Source: Nocardia acididurans (lineage in GTDB: Bacteria; Actinomycetota; Actinomycetes; Mycobacteriales; Mycobacteriaceae). Taken from it: 64,000 nucleotides of DNA. Positions 17,167 through 26,625 of this stretch are shown here, in pieces. The stretch lies in assembly GCF_016741815.1 (NCBI RefSeq), contig NZ_JAERRJ010000002.1, positions 372,001-436,000 on the forward strand, in the 5' to 3' direction. The position numbers and the translations under genes were made by a program. The notes under the pieces are model-generated. The model had not been told where the DNA came from, ran no database searches, and saw only the letters and a list, made by a program, of their open reading frames with translations. Numbering within the stretch: position 1 is the stretch's first letter; each line of letters opens with the position of its first letter.

Positions 17167-20100
17167 TCATGGCTGGCCTTGATTCTCGTTGGCGAGCAAC
17201 GGATTCCAGAGGCGGCGCGCCAGGGTGCCGAAGCGGGTGGGTTCGGGGTCGGGGCCGGTGGCCTCGGTGTGCTCGGTGAGCAGGTGGAAGCGGGGGGCGG
17301 GGCCGAGGATGTAGCGGAGGTAGCGGTCGGTGTGTTCGCCGAAGCGGCCGGGGCCGTCCTTGCCGCCGTCGAATTCGTGTTCGGCGGCCAGCAGGGCGTC
17401 GGCCGGGGAGGAACCCTGGCAGCGGCGTTCGGCGTAGGCGGCCGAGGCGGCGGGGACGATGGGGAGCGGTTCGGCCAGGCCCTCGTCGCGCAGGTGCACC
17501 AGGTCGCGCAGCAGGGTGCGGGCCAGGGGCGCGTTGGGGGCGGTGAGGGTGGATTGCCAGGCGGGGCGCGACATCCTGCCGCGGCCGATGGTGATGGCCC
17601 GCCAGGACTGGTGGTCGCCGGTGGCGGCCAGGGCCAGCAGGCGCACCCAGGCGGCCATACGGTGCTTGGGGGCCAGGCGGGAGTAGGTGGTGCGCAGCAG
17701 GGCGTCGTCGTGGACGTCCGGGACGGTACCGGTGAGGCGGCGGCCGTCACCGAGATCGAGTGCGATATCTACTGTGCGGGAAGGAATTTCGTGCAGCGGC
17801 TGAGCCACCCGGACCAGCCGGTCGACGGTGGTCTCCACCTCGTCGAGGACGGCCGCGCCGAGGGCGAACGGCGGCAGCGTGCCGCGCCGCCATTCGGCCG
17901 CGCGCAGAATATTCGCGTCCGCGCCGGTGAGGCGGGCGGCCAGCATGCGCTCGCCCATATTCCATTTGGTGAGGCCGTCGAGCTCGATGGGCAGGCGGTC
18001 GGCGATCTCCTCCTCTTCCTCGGGGACACGAATTCCCAAGCGCTGCCACAGGAATGCGCGCACCGGATGTTCGGTGAAGGCCACCAGATCCGCGAGTTCC
18101 ACATCGCCGCGTTCGACACCGGACAGGGCACCGGCGGCCAGGAACAGCGGACGCGGCTTCGGAGCCTGCCCGGCGGCGACCGCTCCGCCCAGGGCCACGG
18201 TGTCGAAACTGAAGGGAGCTTCGGCGCGGAAGTTGCGACTGTCGAAGGGCTGCAGGGGATGCCGGGTGACGACCCGGTCGATGGCGTCCGCGCCGATATG
18301 CGCGCGCACCGTGTCGAGAAGTTCGGCCAGCGGGATGGCGGGCGGGCGATGCGCCCCGCTGACCGGATCGGATCCGGTGTGCAGCAGCACAAGTCGCTCA
18401 CCGGCCGCGGTGATGGCATCCAGCAGCAGCTGGCGGTCCTCACTGCGCGGATCGCGGTCGCCGGGGCAGCGGTGCCGCGCCAGCACGTCGTCGCCGTCCA
18501 CACCGCCCGCGCGCGGGAACACCTCGTCGTCGAGTCCGAGCAGCACCACCACGCGGTGCGGCACCGACCGCATCGGCACCATGGTGCACACGGTCAGCTC
18601 CCCGGTGCGGAAGTTCGCCCGCGACGGACGGCCCGAGAGCCGCGCGGTCAGCAGTGCGGCAATATCGGTGAGCCGCAAGGGAATCTGTCCCGCGTGCTCG
18701 AGCGCGCCACTGATTTCCCGGCGCGCCTGCACGCCCATCCAGGCCTGTCCGCGCGGCACATCGGTGAGCAGATCCAACGCCCGCCCCAGCACGGCGGCCC
18801 ACTCCGCCGCGGCTCGCGCCGACCCCGCCGGTTCCTCCAGCGTGGACCCGCGCAGATCCCGCAGGCATACGGCCAGCCGGTCCACGAATTCCGCGAACCG
18901 CCCGGCCAGATCGATGTCATTGCTGTCCACGTCGTCGAGCGGCAGCACCAAATCCAGCCAGTCCTCACCGGATTCGCCCGCCGCCACGCCCAGCAGGATC
19001 CGGTCCACGGCCGCGTTCACCGTGTTCTGCGCGAAATCGCCGAGCCCGAACGCCTGCCGCTGCCGCAGCCCGATCCCCCATCGCGCGCCGGTTTCGGTGG
19101 CCCACTCCCGCAGTCGCTCGATATCGTCCTCGTCGAACCCGCAGCGCAGCCGAACCGGTTCTGCCGCAGCGAGATCCAGCACCTCGGTGGCCGTGACCCG
19201 CCCGTCGGCGAGCTCCAGCAGCGTCCCGACCACGCCCAGCAGCGGGTTCACCGCCCGCTGCGCCCGGTCGGCCAGCCGCACCCGCAGCCCGTGCGCCGGA
19301 TGTCCCGGTTCGGCCCCGTCCAGCGACCACTGCCCGAACGCCGCCCGCACCAGCGGCGCGTAACTCTCCACGTCCGGGCACATGACGATCACATCGCGCG
19401 GCTCCAAAGTCGGGTCGGCCCCGAAGATTCCGAGCAGCGCGTCCCGCAGCACCTCCACCTGCCGCGCGGGACCATGGCAGGAATGAACGGTGATCGAACC
19501 GTCCGCCAGCGCGGCATCCGGCAGCAGCGACCACCGGTCCTGCCGGATCGCCGCCTGCAGCTCGGACAGCAGCGTGCGGCCGTCCACGTTCGCCGGGGGT
19601 TGCGGGTGGTAGGTGTCGATGTGGTCGTAGGCGGAGAGTCGCTGCTGCAGTTCGCGGATATCGCGGCCCAGCGCGGCCAGCAGTGGATGGCGTACGCGCA
19701 CACCGGGGTTCGGGATGACCTCGGCGTCGGCGAGTTTGGTCCACAGGGCCGGGCTGGGGTGTACCAGCCACAGGTGGACCTGGCGGCCGACCGACAGCGC
19801 CGACAAGACTTCCAACTGGTCGGTAGCCAATCGGGTCACGCCGAACAGCGAAATCCGTTCCGGCAGTGAGAGGAGACCGGGATTCTCGCGCAGGCGGGCA
19901 CACGCGGATTCCAAACGTTCGGCCGGACTGGGCACACCCACTGCGGCGCGCAGCTTGCGCCACAGCTGCGGCTGCCACAGCAGATCCTCGGGCAGCGGAT
20001 TCCCGGCGCCGTCGGTGTCGTCACCGGCCGCCCAGTCCGTGATCAGGGCAGGCCGTTGCGTCCCGTAGCTACCGAAGAGTTCCGCGATCCGCGCCGCGGT

Positions 20101-20505
20101 CGCATACCGCCGCCCGACCCGGAAACCCGACGGATTCCCATGTCCCAAATGGCGTGCCGGGACCGACGCCCACGGCTCATCCAGCACCGCGTCGAGCACC
20201 GGCAGCAGCGTCCACACCAGCCGCTCGGGAGCCCACGGATCCTCCTCGGGAGACATACCGGTCGCTTCGGCCAGCACCGCCGCCACCAGTCCCGCCGGAT
20301 CCGCGAAGTCGATATTCGCCGAAATGCCGTCCCCGCCGCCGGTGGTGCCCAGCGCGGTGCCCAGCCGCTGATTCAGCCAGCGTTCGATCCCCTTGGCCGG
20401 AACCGCGACCACTTCCGGGGTGAACGGATCGCCGAGCGGTTCGGCGAGCAGCTCGGCCAGCGCGTCGGCGAGCGTGTCGGCACGCTCGGCACGATGAATG
20501 TGCAC
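17167..20505 (-). CDS. recC: Exodeoxyribonuclease V gamma subunit RecC
   Basis: This 1112-residue protein is the inactive-helicase subunit that splits the DNA strands and scans the 3' strand in RecBCD. Family features: the N-terminal VVAVPAKGIERWLNQRLG, HLWLVHPSP, VIVMCPDVESYAPLV, and the later VVVLLGLDDEVFPRAGGVDGDD. The GTG start at 20505 gives the usual N-terminus beginning with a short strand followed by a helix of Leu/Ala. It is the first gene of recC-recB-recD-NUDIX, so the promoter must lie in 20506-20680. Confidence 0.95.
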   Translation of the reverse strand: MHIHRAERADTLADALAELLAEPLGDPFTPEVVAVPAKGIERWLNQRLGTALGTTGGGDGISANIDFADPAGLVAAVLAEATGMSPEEDPWAPERLVWTLLPVLDAVLDEPWASVPARHLGHGNPSGFRVGRRYATAARIAELFGSYGTQRPALITDWAAGDDTDGAGNPLPEDLLWQPQLWRKLRAAVGVPSPAERLESACARLRENPGLLSLPERISLFGVTRLATDQLEVLSALSVGRQVHLWLVHPSPALWTKLADAEVIPNPGVRVRHPLLAALGRDIRELQQRLSAYDHIDTYHPQPPANVDGRTLLSELQAAIRQDRWSLLPDAALADGSITVHSCHGPARQVEVLRDALLGIFGADPTLEPRDVIVMCPDVESYAPLVRAAFGQWSLDGAEPGHPAHGLRVRLADRAQRAVNPLLGVVGTLLELADGRVTATEVLDLAAAEPVRLRCGFDEDDIERLREWATETGARWGIGLRQRQAFGLGDFAQNTVNAAVDRILLGVAAGESGEDWLDLVLPLDDVDSNDIDLAGRFAEFVDRLAVCLRDLRGSTLEEPAGSARAAAEWAAVLGRALDLLTDVPRGQAWMGVQARREISGALEHAGQIPLRLTDIAALLTARLSGRPSRANFRTGELTVCTMVPMRSVPHRVVVLLGLDDEVFPRAGGVDGDDVLARHRCPGDRDPRSEDRQLLLDAITAAGERLVLLHTGSDPVSGAHRPPAIPLAELLDTVRAHIGADAIDRVVTRHPLQPFDSRNFRAEAPFSFDTVALGGAVAAGQAPKPRPLFLAAGALSGVERGDVELADLVAFTEHPVRAFLWQRLGIRVPEEEEEIADRLPIELDGLTKWNMGERMLAARLTGADANILRAAEWRRGTLPPFALGAAVLDEVETTVDRLVRVAQPLHEIPSRTVDIALDLGDGRRLTGTVPDVHDDALLRTTYSRLAPKHRMAAWVRLLALAATGDHQSWRAITIGRGRMSRPAWQSTLTAPNAPLARTLLRDLVHLRDEGLAEPLPIVPAASAAYAERRCQGSSPADALLAAEHEFDGGKDGPGRFGEHTDRYLRYILGPAPRFHLLTEHTEATGPDPEPTRFGTLARRLWNPLLANENQGQP

Positions 20506-20682
20506 CCGCTGTGTCTATACAGTCGGCGAACGACATGCAAACACCGGGCCGCACGGCTCGCCGTGTGGCACCCGCCACATGCCTCCGATTTGCTAGGGCG
20601 CGTCACCCCGCATTTCGAGTGTGGTATGCGACAGTGCTTTTCGGGGGAGGTCGAGTGTGGTGAGAAAGGCTGGTTCGGGTCG

Positions 20683-20889
20683 ATGTCTGCATCGGTGATT
20701 CCCCTGGTTCCCAGAGCCGGGTTCACGGTCCGCCGGGTGGGGGACCGCTGGGAGCTCATCAACTCACGGCACTACGGCCGCGGCGTCGTCCTACAGTCGT
20801 GGGCGAAGGATCATCACAGCGAGGCGTTCGAGCACTGCTATCGCCTCAACGGTCGCAGTATCGAGGAACTACGCGCGGCATTCCGCTGA
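20683..20889 (+). CDS. Small hypothetical protein (68 aa)
   Basis: The frame with ATG at 20683 encodes 68 residues: a basic-hydrophobic N-terminal half (TVRRVGDRWELINS), a segment GVVLQSWAKDHHSEAF, and a final charged helix SIEELRAAFR. The codon third positions are G/C-rich and the composition looks protein-like. The frame is open upstream as far as 20056, but that part overlaps recC and has a different character. There is no strong ribosome binding site, so the exact start is unsure. The family was not recognised. It is divergent from recC. Confidence 0.5.
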   Translation: MSASVIPLVPRAGFTVRRVGDRWELINSRHYGRGVVLQSWAKDHHSEAFEHCYRLNGRSIEELRAAFR

Positions 20890-21034
20890 ACTCGAGCGCG
20901 CACCGCGGGGGCGCGCCGACCGTTTGTCGAAAGCCACTGCGGCACTGGAATTTCGGTAGCACACGCAGCGGCGGAGCTCAAGACGTGCAAAACGGGCTTT
21001 GTGATGTCTAATGTGTTCCACCGTGCGTTCTCCG

Positions 21035-21907
21035 ATGGCCCGGCGCAACCGCGTGGCCGCCTCCGCTTCCGTTCTAGCCGCCGCCGCCCTGATTCCGGCC
21101 GCGCCGTTAGTCGTGCCCTCCGCCGGTGCGTGGCCCGTCGCCACCCAGACCTGCCAGGGCGGATTCGACTGCGATATGTCCAATCGCATCAGCGCGGTCG
21201 ACAACTATTTGCGCACCCGCCCCGGAGTCACCGGATACGTGGTGCGCGACCGGGTTACGGGCGGCGTTTATCGGAATGCCAATGCCGACACCATGTTCTG
21301 GACGGCCTCCACCATCAAACTGGCGATCGCGGAGGATCTGCTGAATCGGGCGCGGGCAGGCGTCATCAACCTCGACGGCGGCGACCGCAACCTGCTCGAA
21401 TCCATGCTGGCAACCTCGAACGACAATGCCGCCGACATCCTCTGGAACAAGTACGCGGGCATCGACCGCATGGCCTTCCAGAACGCCTTCCGCGCCAATG
21501 GCATGACGGGCCTGGTGCCGTTCCCGCCTACCGCGGCGGTCGAGCAGTTCAAGCTGTTCCCGGACTGGGGCTTCCAGCAGTGCACGCCGGCGGATCTGGA
21601 TCGACTGATGGAGAACGTGCTCACCCGCATGCATCCCGACGATCGCAACTACCTCACCGATCGCATGCGCCAGGTGGATATCAATCAGCACTGGGGCGTG
21701 TGGGGCGCGGGCGCGTCGATGCGGCCGGGGCTGAAGAACGGCTGGTCGGCCGAGCAGGGCGGCTGGGTGGTCAACTCGGTCGGATTCGCCGGGCCGGATG
21801 AGCGCTACACGCTGGCCATCATGACCGATCAGGGCTCGGACGGCGGGTACACCGACGGCGCGGAGACCACCACGCGGGTGGCGCGCATGCTCTTCGCGGG
21901 ACGCTGA
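21035..21907 (+). CDS. Secreted beta-lactamase-fold serine hydrolase
   Basis: This is a roughly 290-residue exported protein. The signal peptide MARRNRVAASASVLAAAALI with a PSAGA-type cleavage site starts at ATG 21035; an ATG eight codons earlier is possible. The mature part has the penicillin-binding/beta-lactamase class A motifs in degenerate form: SxxK as STIK, SND as the second triad element (TSNDNAAD), and KNG in place of KTG (LKNGWS). Such proteins range from beta-lactamases to D,D-peptidases. The glutamate of the omega loop is not obvious, so a true class A lactamase is doubtful. Confidence 0.75.
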   Translation: MARRNRVAASASVLAAAALIPAAPLVVPSAGAWPVATQTCQGGFDCDMSNRISAVDNYLRTRPGVTGYVVRDRVTGGVYRNANADTMFWTASTIKLAIAEDLLNRARAGVINLDGGDRNLLESMLATSNDNAADILWNKYAGIDRMAFQNAFRANGMTGLVPFPPTAAVEQFKLFPDWGFQQCTPADLDRLMENVLTRMHPDDRNYLTDRMRQVDINQHWGVWGAGASMRPGLKNGWSAEQGGWVVNSVGFAGPDERYTLAIMTDQGSDGGYTDGAETTTRVARMLFAGR

Positions 21908-22097
21908 CGGGAAACAAGATCGAGACCATCGGGAAACGCGCCACAGCTCCCTGATCGACCGCCCATATTGTATTTTCGAGTGGGATGTCGCGATCGTCCG
22001 TTTCCCGATTGGTCCTGATTGGTCGTCGTACCTCACGCCGTACTACGGTTAGGACGTGAGGTCGGAGTTTCACCGTAGGGCGAGGAGCAGGGACTAG

Positions 22098-23525
22098 ATG
22101 AATGCCGATGGACAGGTTGACCAGCGCCACCGCGTAGTGGTGATCGGATCCGGATTCGGTGGCCTCTTCGCCTGCAAGCACCTGCGCAAGGCCGACGTCG
22201 ACATCACCCTCATCTCCAAGACCTCCACCCACCTGTTCCAGCCGCTGCTGTACCAGGTGGCCACCGGCATCCTGTCGGTCGGCGAGATCGCGCCCGCCAC
22301 CCGCATCGTGCTGCGCAAGCAGAAGAACGTCGGCGTCATCATGGGCGACGTGCACGATGTGGATCTGGTGAACAACACCGTCACCTCGCGGCTGCTGAAC
22401 CAGGACCACGTCACGCCGTTCGACTCCCTCATCGTCGCCACCGGCGCCCAGCAGTCCTACTTCGGCAACGACCACTTCGCGACGTACGCGCCGGGTATGA
22501 AGACCATCGACGACGCGCTGGAACTGCGCGCGCGCATTCTCGGCTCCTTCGAAGAGGCCGAACTGGCCAAGGATCAGGAGACCCGCGACCGGTTCATGAC
22601 CTTCGTCGTCGTCGGCGCGGGCCCCACCGGCGTCGAATTGGCCGGGCAGATCGCCGAACTCGCGGACCGCACCCTGGAGGGCTCGTTCCGCAACATCGAT
22701 CCGCGCGACACCCGGGTGATCCTGGTCGAGGGCGCGGACGCCGTGCTCAAGCCGATGGGTCCCAAGCTCGGCATGAAGGCGCACAAGCGGCTCGAGAAGA
22801 TGGGCGTGGAGATCCAGCTCAACGCGCTCGTCACCGATGTGGACGCGCGCGGCGTCACCATCAAGGACGGCGACGGCGTGCGCCGCATCGAATCCGCGTG
22901 CAAGGTGTGGTCGGCCGGTGTGCAGGCCAGTGAACTGGGCAAGCTGCTCGCCGAGAAGTCCGACGGCACCGAAACCGACCGCGCGGGACGCGTGATCGTG
23001 GAGCAGGACCTCACCATCAAGGGGCATCCGAACGTCTTCGTGGTCGGCGACCTCATGTCCGTGCCGGGCGTACCCGGACAGGCGCAGGGCGCGATCCAGG
23101 GCGGCACCTACGCGGCCAAGGCCATCAAGGCCGGGCTGAAGGGCGAAAAGCCCGCGGAGCGTAAGCCTTTCAAGTATTTCGACAAGGGCTCCATGGCGAC
23201 GGTGTCGCGGTTCAGCGCGGTCTGCCAGGTCGGCAAGCTGGAGTTCTCGGGCTTCATCGCCTGGCTGGCGTGGCTGGCGCTGCACCTGTGGTACCTGGTC
23301 GGATTCCGCAGCCGGTTCGTCACCGTGCTGGAGTGGTTCGTCTCCTTCCTGGGCCGGCACCGCGGGCAGATGGCCGCCACCGAGCAGTGGGTGTTCGCGC
23401 GACTCGCGCTGGAGGCTCTGGATTCTCCCGAAGAGGCGCTCGAACTTCACAAACAGCTCGGCGGCGAAACCCCTTCGGGCAACGGCAAATCCGTGGCGAA
23501 CACGAAGGCCGGACCTGCGGCCTGA
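22098..23525 (+). CDS. ndh: Type II NADH dehydrogenase (NDH-2)
   Basis: This 475-residue monotopic flavoprotein passes electrons from NADH to menaquinone without proton pumping. Visible are the FAD Rossmann motif VVIGSGFGGLFACKHL, the LFQPLLYQVATG segment, the NADH Rossmann motif VVVGAGPTGVELAGQIAEL and the second FAD site VFVVGDLM. The C-terminal helices FIAWLAWLALHLWYLVGF form the membrane anchor. Length and motifs match mycobacterial Ndh. It is a single-gene unit preceded by a 190-bp intergenic region. Confidence 0.95.
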   Translation: MNADGQVDQRHRVVVIGSGFGGLFACKHLRKADVDITLISKTSTHLFQPLLYQVATGILSVGEIAPATRIVLRKQKNVGVIMGDVHDVDLVNNTVTSRLLNQDHVTPFDSLIVATGAQQSYFGNDHFATYAPGMKTIDDALELRARILGSFEEAELAKDQETRDRFMTFVVVGAGPTGVELAGQIAELADRTLEGSFRNIDPRDTRVILVEGADAVLKPMGPKLGMKAHKRLEKMGVEIQLNALVTDVDARGVTIKDGDGVRRIESACKVWSAGVQASELGKLLAEKSDGTETDRAGRVIVEQDLTIKGHPNVFVVGDLMSVPGVPGQAQGAIQGGTYAAKAIKAGLKGEKPAERKPFKYFDKGSMATVSRFSAVCQVGKLEFSGFIAWLAWLALHLWYLVGFRSRFVTVLEWFVSFLGRHRGQMAATEQWVFARLALEALDSPEEALELHKQLGGETPSGNGKSVANTKAGPAA

Positions 23526-23593
23526 TTTGCCCCCGGGCACACCCGCGTCGCGAGCGGGGTGAGTTCCCGACCTATCCGGCAGGCGTGCCGGAG

Positions 23594-23620
23594 CGAATGT
23601 CATACATCTGTTGACATTCG
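23594..23620. promoter_or_regulatory. 9-bp inverted repeat upstream of the first Gly/Ala-rich secreted protein gene
   Basis: CGAATGTCA, nine bases TACATCTGT, then TGACATTCG: both arms match exactly. The dyad ends 16 bp before the ATG at 23637 and just before the AGAAAGG ribosome binding site. It could be an operator or an mRNA hairpin shielding translation. The left arm CGAATGTC recurs at 24875-24882, at nearly the same distance from the start of the downstream paralogue. Confidence 0.5.
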
Positions 23621-23636
23621 TTGAGAAAGGTCATCC

Positions 23637-24626
23637 ATGGGCAAACGCCAACAGGTTGATCAGATTTCGCCGCGGCGGCGGCGCTTGGGTTCCCTTGCCG
23701 TCGTGGGTGCGCTGCCGCTGGTCACGGCACTCGCCGCGGCCGGAACCGCCTCCGCCGAACCGGTTCCGGGAGAGGATTCCGCGCCCGCCGCGGTCTCCCC
23801 GGCCGAACCCAAAGACCCCAGTGTGAAGGTCGACTCGCCGTTCGGGCCGGTCGAGCTTCCGCTGCCGCCCGGTCTCGCCGACGGGGTGCGCGGGTACCTC
23901 GACACCGAAGCCGCGGCCGCCGAGGCGAATCCGGACGGCGTCACCGAGAGCGCGGCGGGCACCGAACCCGTCGCCGAGGGCGTGGAGCCCGCGGTGGCCG
24001 GACCGGCACTGGTCGACCGCAATTCGGCCACCGGGGTGCGAGCCATCCCCAACGGCCCGCTCGCGGCAGTGGACGTGCAGCAGCTGCGCGCCCCCGATCC
24101 GATGACGGTGTCCGAGGTGGCGCCCATCATCGCGCCCGAGGGCAAGCTGCGCTTCGGCGACACCCAGGTCGACATTCCGTCCTGGCTCACCGCCGAACAG
24201 GCCGCCACGGTGAACACCCTGGTGGGAGAGGCGGAAGCCGACCTCGCCCGCACCCTCGACTCGGCCGGCTTCGAGCACAGCCGCTCCGACCGGATCGCGG
24301 CCAGCACCATCGGCACCGCCGCCGTCGGCGCGGGCGTCGGCGTCGCCGTGGCGGCGCCGCTCGAGGTGGCCGCCGGTGTCATGGGCGGCTTCGTGGGCGC
24401 GATGGCGGGTACGCCGTTCGCTCCCGCCGGTTGGGTCTTCGGCCCGGCCGTCGGCGCTACCGCCGCCGTCACGCTCGTCGCCGTTCCCGCCGCCACCATC
24501 GGCGCGGGCATCGGTGCGGCCGTGGGCGCGGTGAACGGCTACATGGCTCCTGCCACCGAGGGCGCGCCCGTCGCGTCCGAGGACGCGGGCGTCGAGGCTG
24601 TCGCGGAGACCTCCGTCGAGGAGTGA
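23637..24626 (+). CDS. Secreted Gly/Ala-rich protein, paralogue 1
   Basis: This 329-residue protein was not recognised as a characterised family. A basic start RRRR precedes a signal peptide (LAVVGALPLVTALAAAG, cleavage after TASA). An acidic Pro/Ala/Glu linker runs to about residue 150. A conserved core GKLRFGDTQVDIPSWLTAEQA then leads to an amphipathic helix ending SRSDRIAASTIGTAAVGAG. The last 100 residues are glycine/alanine-rich hydrophobic segments resembling glycine zippers, ending in an acidic tail. The core and zipper region are shared with the next gene. Membrane insertion or pore formation at the envelope is only a guess from composition. Confidence 0.65.
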   Translation: MGKRQQVDQISPRRRRLGSLAVVGALPLVTALAAAGTASAEPVPGEDSAPAAVSPAEPKDPSVKVDSPFGPVELPLPPGLADGVRGYLDTEAAAAEANPDGVTESAAGTEPVAEGVEPAVAGPALVDRNSATGVRAIPNGPLAAVDVQQLRAPDPMTVSEVAPIIAPEGKLRFGDTQVDIPSWLTAEQAATVNTLVGEAEADLARTLDSAGFEHSRSDRIAASTIGTAAVGAGVGVAVAAPLEVAAGVMGGFVGAMAGTPFAPAGWVFGPAVGATAAVTLVAVPAATIGAGIGAAVGAVNGYMAPATEGAPVASEDAGVEAVAETSVEE

Positions 24627-24747
24627 TCCGGGGGCATCGCTCACGCACGTGATGACATTCCCGTGGACCCGGGGCTGCTGAAGCGGCCGTCCAGGATAGG
24701 AAAGTCGCGGCGCGCCGGCAATGCTCGCGTGATTTCCGTTTTGCCCG

Positions 24748-24787
24748 GGGCCGGAATCTCCTACCAGGAGATTCCGGCCCTTTCTTG
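24748..24787 (+). terminator. Rho-independent terminator
   Basis: A 15-bp perfect stem (GGGCCGGAATCTCCT with its complement), a three-base loop ACC and a following TTTCTT tract. It lies 120 bp after the first secreted paralogue, so the two paralogues are probably transcribed separately. Confidence 0.85.
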
Positions 24788-24915
24788 TCTTGTCGAAGAT
24801 GTTTGGCTAACGCTCGGCTAGGTCAAGGCTTTTCGGACATCCGGCGCGAGACCAATCCAGTTGACCGACGGGTCCGAATGTCGGGCGTCGATGTTCCCCG
24901 GACGAAAGGTCGTGC

Positions 24916-25689
24916 ATGGCCGCAGGTAAGCACAGAGCTCTCAACCCGCATCGCAACAAGGTCGGCAATGTGGTCGCGGCAGGCGCCGTACCGCTAGTCT
25001 TGGCGATCGTCGGAACCGGCGCCGCCAATGCCGCACCCGCAGAGGTGAATCCGGTGGCGCAGCACGACGACGCGCCCCAGTGGCCCGCGGCCGACTCGCC
25101 CAATGTGATGCCGTACGAGGGCCTGAACATCCCCGACGAGACCAAGAGCTCCATCCAGTGGTCCCGTCCGGCGCCCGACAAGAAATACCTGGCCCCGGTC
25201 GGCGTGCTGCACGCACCCGTCCCCGTGGCCGCGGTGCCGCCGATCGCACCACCGCCGGGCAAGTTCCGGTTCGGTGACGTGGTCGTCGACGCCCCGAACT
25301 GGATCGACTCCGAGCAGGCGATCCAGATCAACGACAATGCCGCTCAGATCGAGGCGAATCTCGCCACCTTCCTCGATTCGATCGGCATGGAGCGCAGCCG
25401 TTCCGACCGCATCGCCGGCCAGACCGTCGGCACCGCGGCAGTGGGAGCGGCGCTCGGCGCGGCCTCGGCAGCCCCGTTCGCGCTCACGTCGGCGACAGTC
25501 GGCGCGGCCGCCGGTCTGGTGGTCGGCCTGCCGCTGTTCCCCGTCGGCCTGGTCGGTGGCCCGGCCATCGGCGCGGCAGCGGGAGCGGCCATGATCGTCG
25601 TACCGGCAGCCATGGCAGGCGCCGCGGTGGGTGCGGTGGTCGGCGCGGTGAATTCGTTCAACGCTCCACCGCGCGTCGTCGGCGACTGA
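24916..25689 (+). CDS. Secreted Gly/Ala-rich protein, paralogue 2
   Basis: This 257-residue exported protein has a signal peptide VVAAGAVPLVLAIVGTGAANA. It shares with the previous gene the core GKFRFGDVVVDAPNWIDSEQA, the helix ending ERSRSDRIAGQTVGTAAVGAA, and a long Gly/Ala-rich zipper-like C-terminus (GLVGGPAIGAAAGAAM and further repeats). The linker is shorter and different. The pair is a tandem duplication that has diverged in the linker and tail while keeping the core. The function is unknown. Confidence 0.65.
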   Translation: MAAGKHRALNPHRNKVGNVVAAGAVPLVLAIVGTGAANAAPAEVNPVAQHDDAPQWPAADSPNVMPYEGLNIPDETKSSIQWSRPAPDKKYLAPVGVLHAPVPVAAVPPIAPPPGKFRFGDVVVDAPNWIDSEQAIQINDNAAQIEANLATFLDSIGMERSRSDRIAGQTVGTAAVGAALGAASAAPFALTSATVGAAAGLVVGLPLFPVGLVGGPAIGAAAGAAMIVVPAAMAGAAVGAVVGAVNSFNAPPRVVGD

Positions 25690-25721
25690 TCTCTCCGGTC
25701 GTTCGGCCAGCAATACCAGCG

Positions 25722-25760
25722 CGAGGCGGGAACCGGCGGTGAGGTCCGGTTCCCGCCTCG
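25722..25760. terminator. Perfect 15-bp hairpin, probable bidirectional terminator
   Basis: CGAGGCGGGAACCGG and its exact complement, separated by nine bases. It lies 33 bp after the second secreted paralogue and between convergent genes (ureD ends at 25907 on the other strand). No U-tract follows, so termination would be of the stem-only type common in actinobacteria. Confidence 0.65.
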
Positions 25761-25906
25761 ACGCGACAGACCGGGATTCCCACGCACCGTCCGCCATGAC
25801 GGACCAGCTCCTCGGCAGCGGAATCCCTGTGCACGAGAAGGACATCGCGCCCGGCACCGGTCGGCGTTACGCCGATCTCGAACGGGTGGCGTCGAATCCG
25901 GGAGTG

Positions 25907-26557
25907 CTAGACGGTCAGCCGGACCGCGGTTCGGGTGAACAGGGTGCCGCCCGGCGCGAGTGGCAGCAGTGCGGCATCCAGGCCCGCGGTGTCCGCCGGG
26001 CGGTCATCCGGGTAGGTGAGGATGCTCTCCAGGGCGCGCGGGGCGGACAGCGCGTCGTCGGTGTGCGCGTCGGCACCCAGCTCGAGACGGTGCCGCAGCA
26101 GCGGGAGATCGCCTGTGTCGGCCTGCAATTCACCGCTCCACCAGCCGTGATCCTCACCGGCGCGGCCGATCTGCACACGCTCGCGCAGGCGCAGGCGTGC
26201 GCCCTCGGCCAGCCGCACGGTGGTGAGCGTGTCGTGTCGCGCGCCACCCGCGACCACCGTGGGTTCCGGATCGACATCCAGTTCGCCGCCCGCCGCCACC
26301 TCGAAACGCCAGTGCGCCACGGATTTCGGGGTCTCGCGGCCCGGCAGCGCGATCGTGGCGGCCACCGAGCGCACGTACAGGCGTGCGCCGGGGCCGACCG
26401 TCACCGAAATGTCCAGCACGTCGCCGCCCAACGGCGTCGCGGCCGTCCCGATCAGGTGCACGGTGTCGGGGGCGGTGTGCCGCGCCGCCAGACCGCCCAC
26501 CGCGTGCATCTGCGGCAGCGCCCCGGCGGTCGCGACGATCCGCAGCTCAGTGCGCAC
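25907..26557 (-). CDS. ureD: Urease accessory protein UreD (UreH)
   Basis: This 216-residue protein is a scaffold of the UreD-UreF-UreG complex that delivers nickel to apo-urease. Seen motifs: HLIGTAATPLGGD near the N-terminus, PGARLYVRSVAATIALPG, VVAGGARHDTLTTVRLAEGA and the final GTLFTRTAVRLT. It is shorter than the 270-300 residues of enterobacterial UreD but matches the mycobacterial form. It is the last gene of ureF-ureG-ureD here, 68 bp after ureG. Confidence 0.9.
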   Translation of the reverse strand: MRTELRIVATAGALPQMHAVGGLAARHTAPDTVHLIGTAATPLGGDVLDISVTVGPGARLYVRSVAATIALPGRETPKSVAHWRFEVAAGGELDVDPEPTVVAGGARHDTLTTVRLAEGARLRLRERVQIGRAGEDHGWWSGELQADTGDLPLLRHRLELGADAHTDDALSAPRALESILTYPDDRPADTAGLDAALLPLAPGGTLFTRTAVRLTV

Positions 26558-26625
26558 CGGTCACCGACACTACGTATTCGGAGGTTCCGGCACGGATCCG
26601 CCCCTGCGCTGTCGTGGGAGCGGGC

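Noticed and set aside
17130..17750. Even longer RecB frame reaching 17750
   Set aside because: This part is a shadow of recC in another frame, with Pro/Ala/Thr runs typical of GC-rich antisense or off-frame sequence.
12000..19900. Very long plus-strand frames opposite recD, recB and recC (up to about 930 codons)
   Set aside because: They are antisense shadows created by GC-rich third positions; they lack motifs and ribosome binding sites, and the minus-strand genes are certain.
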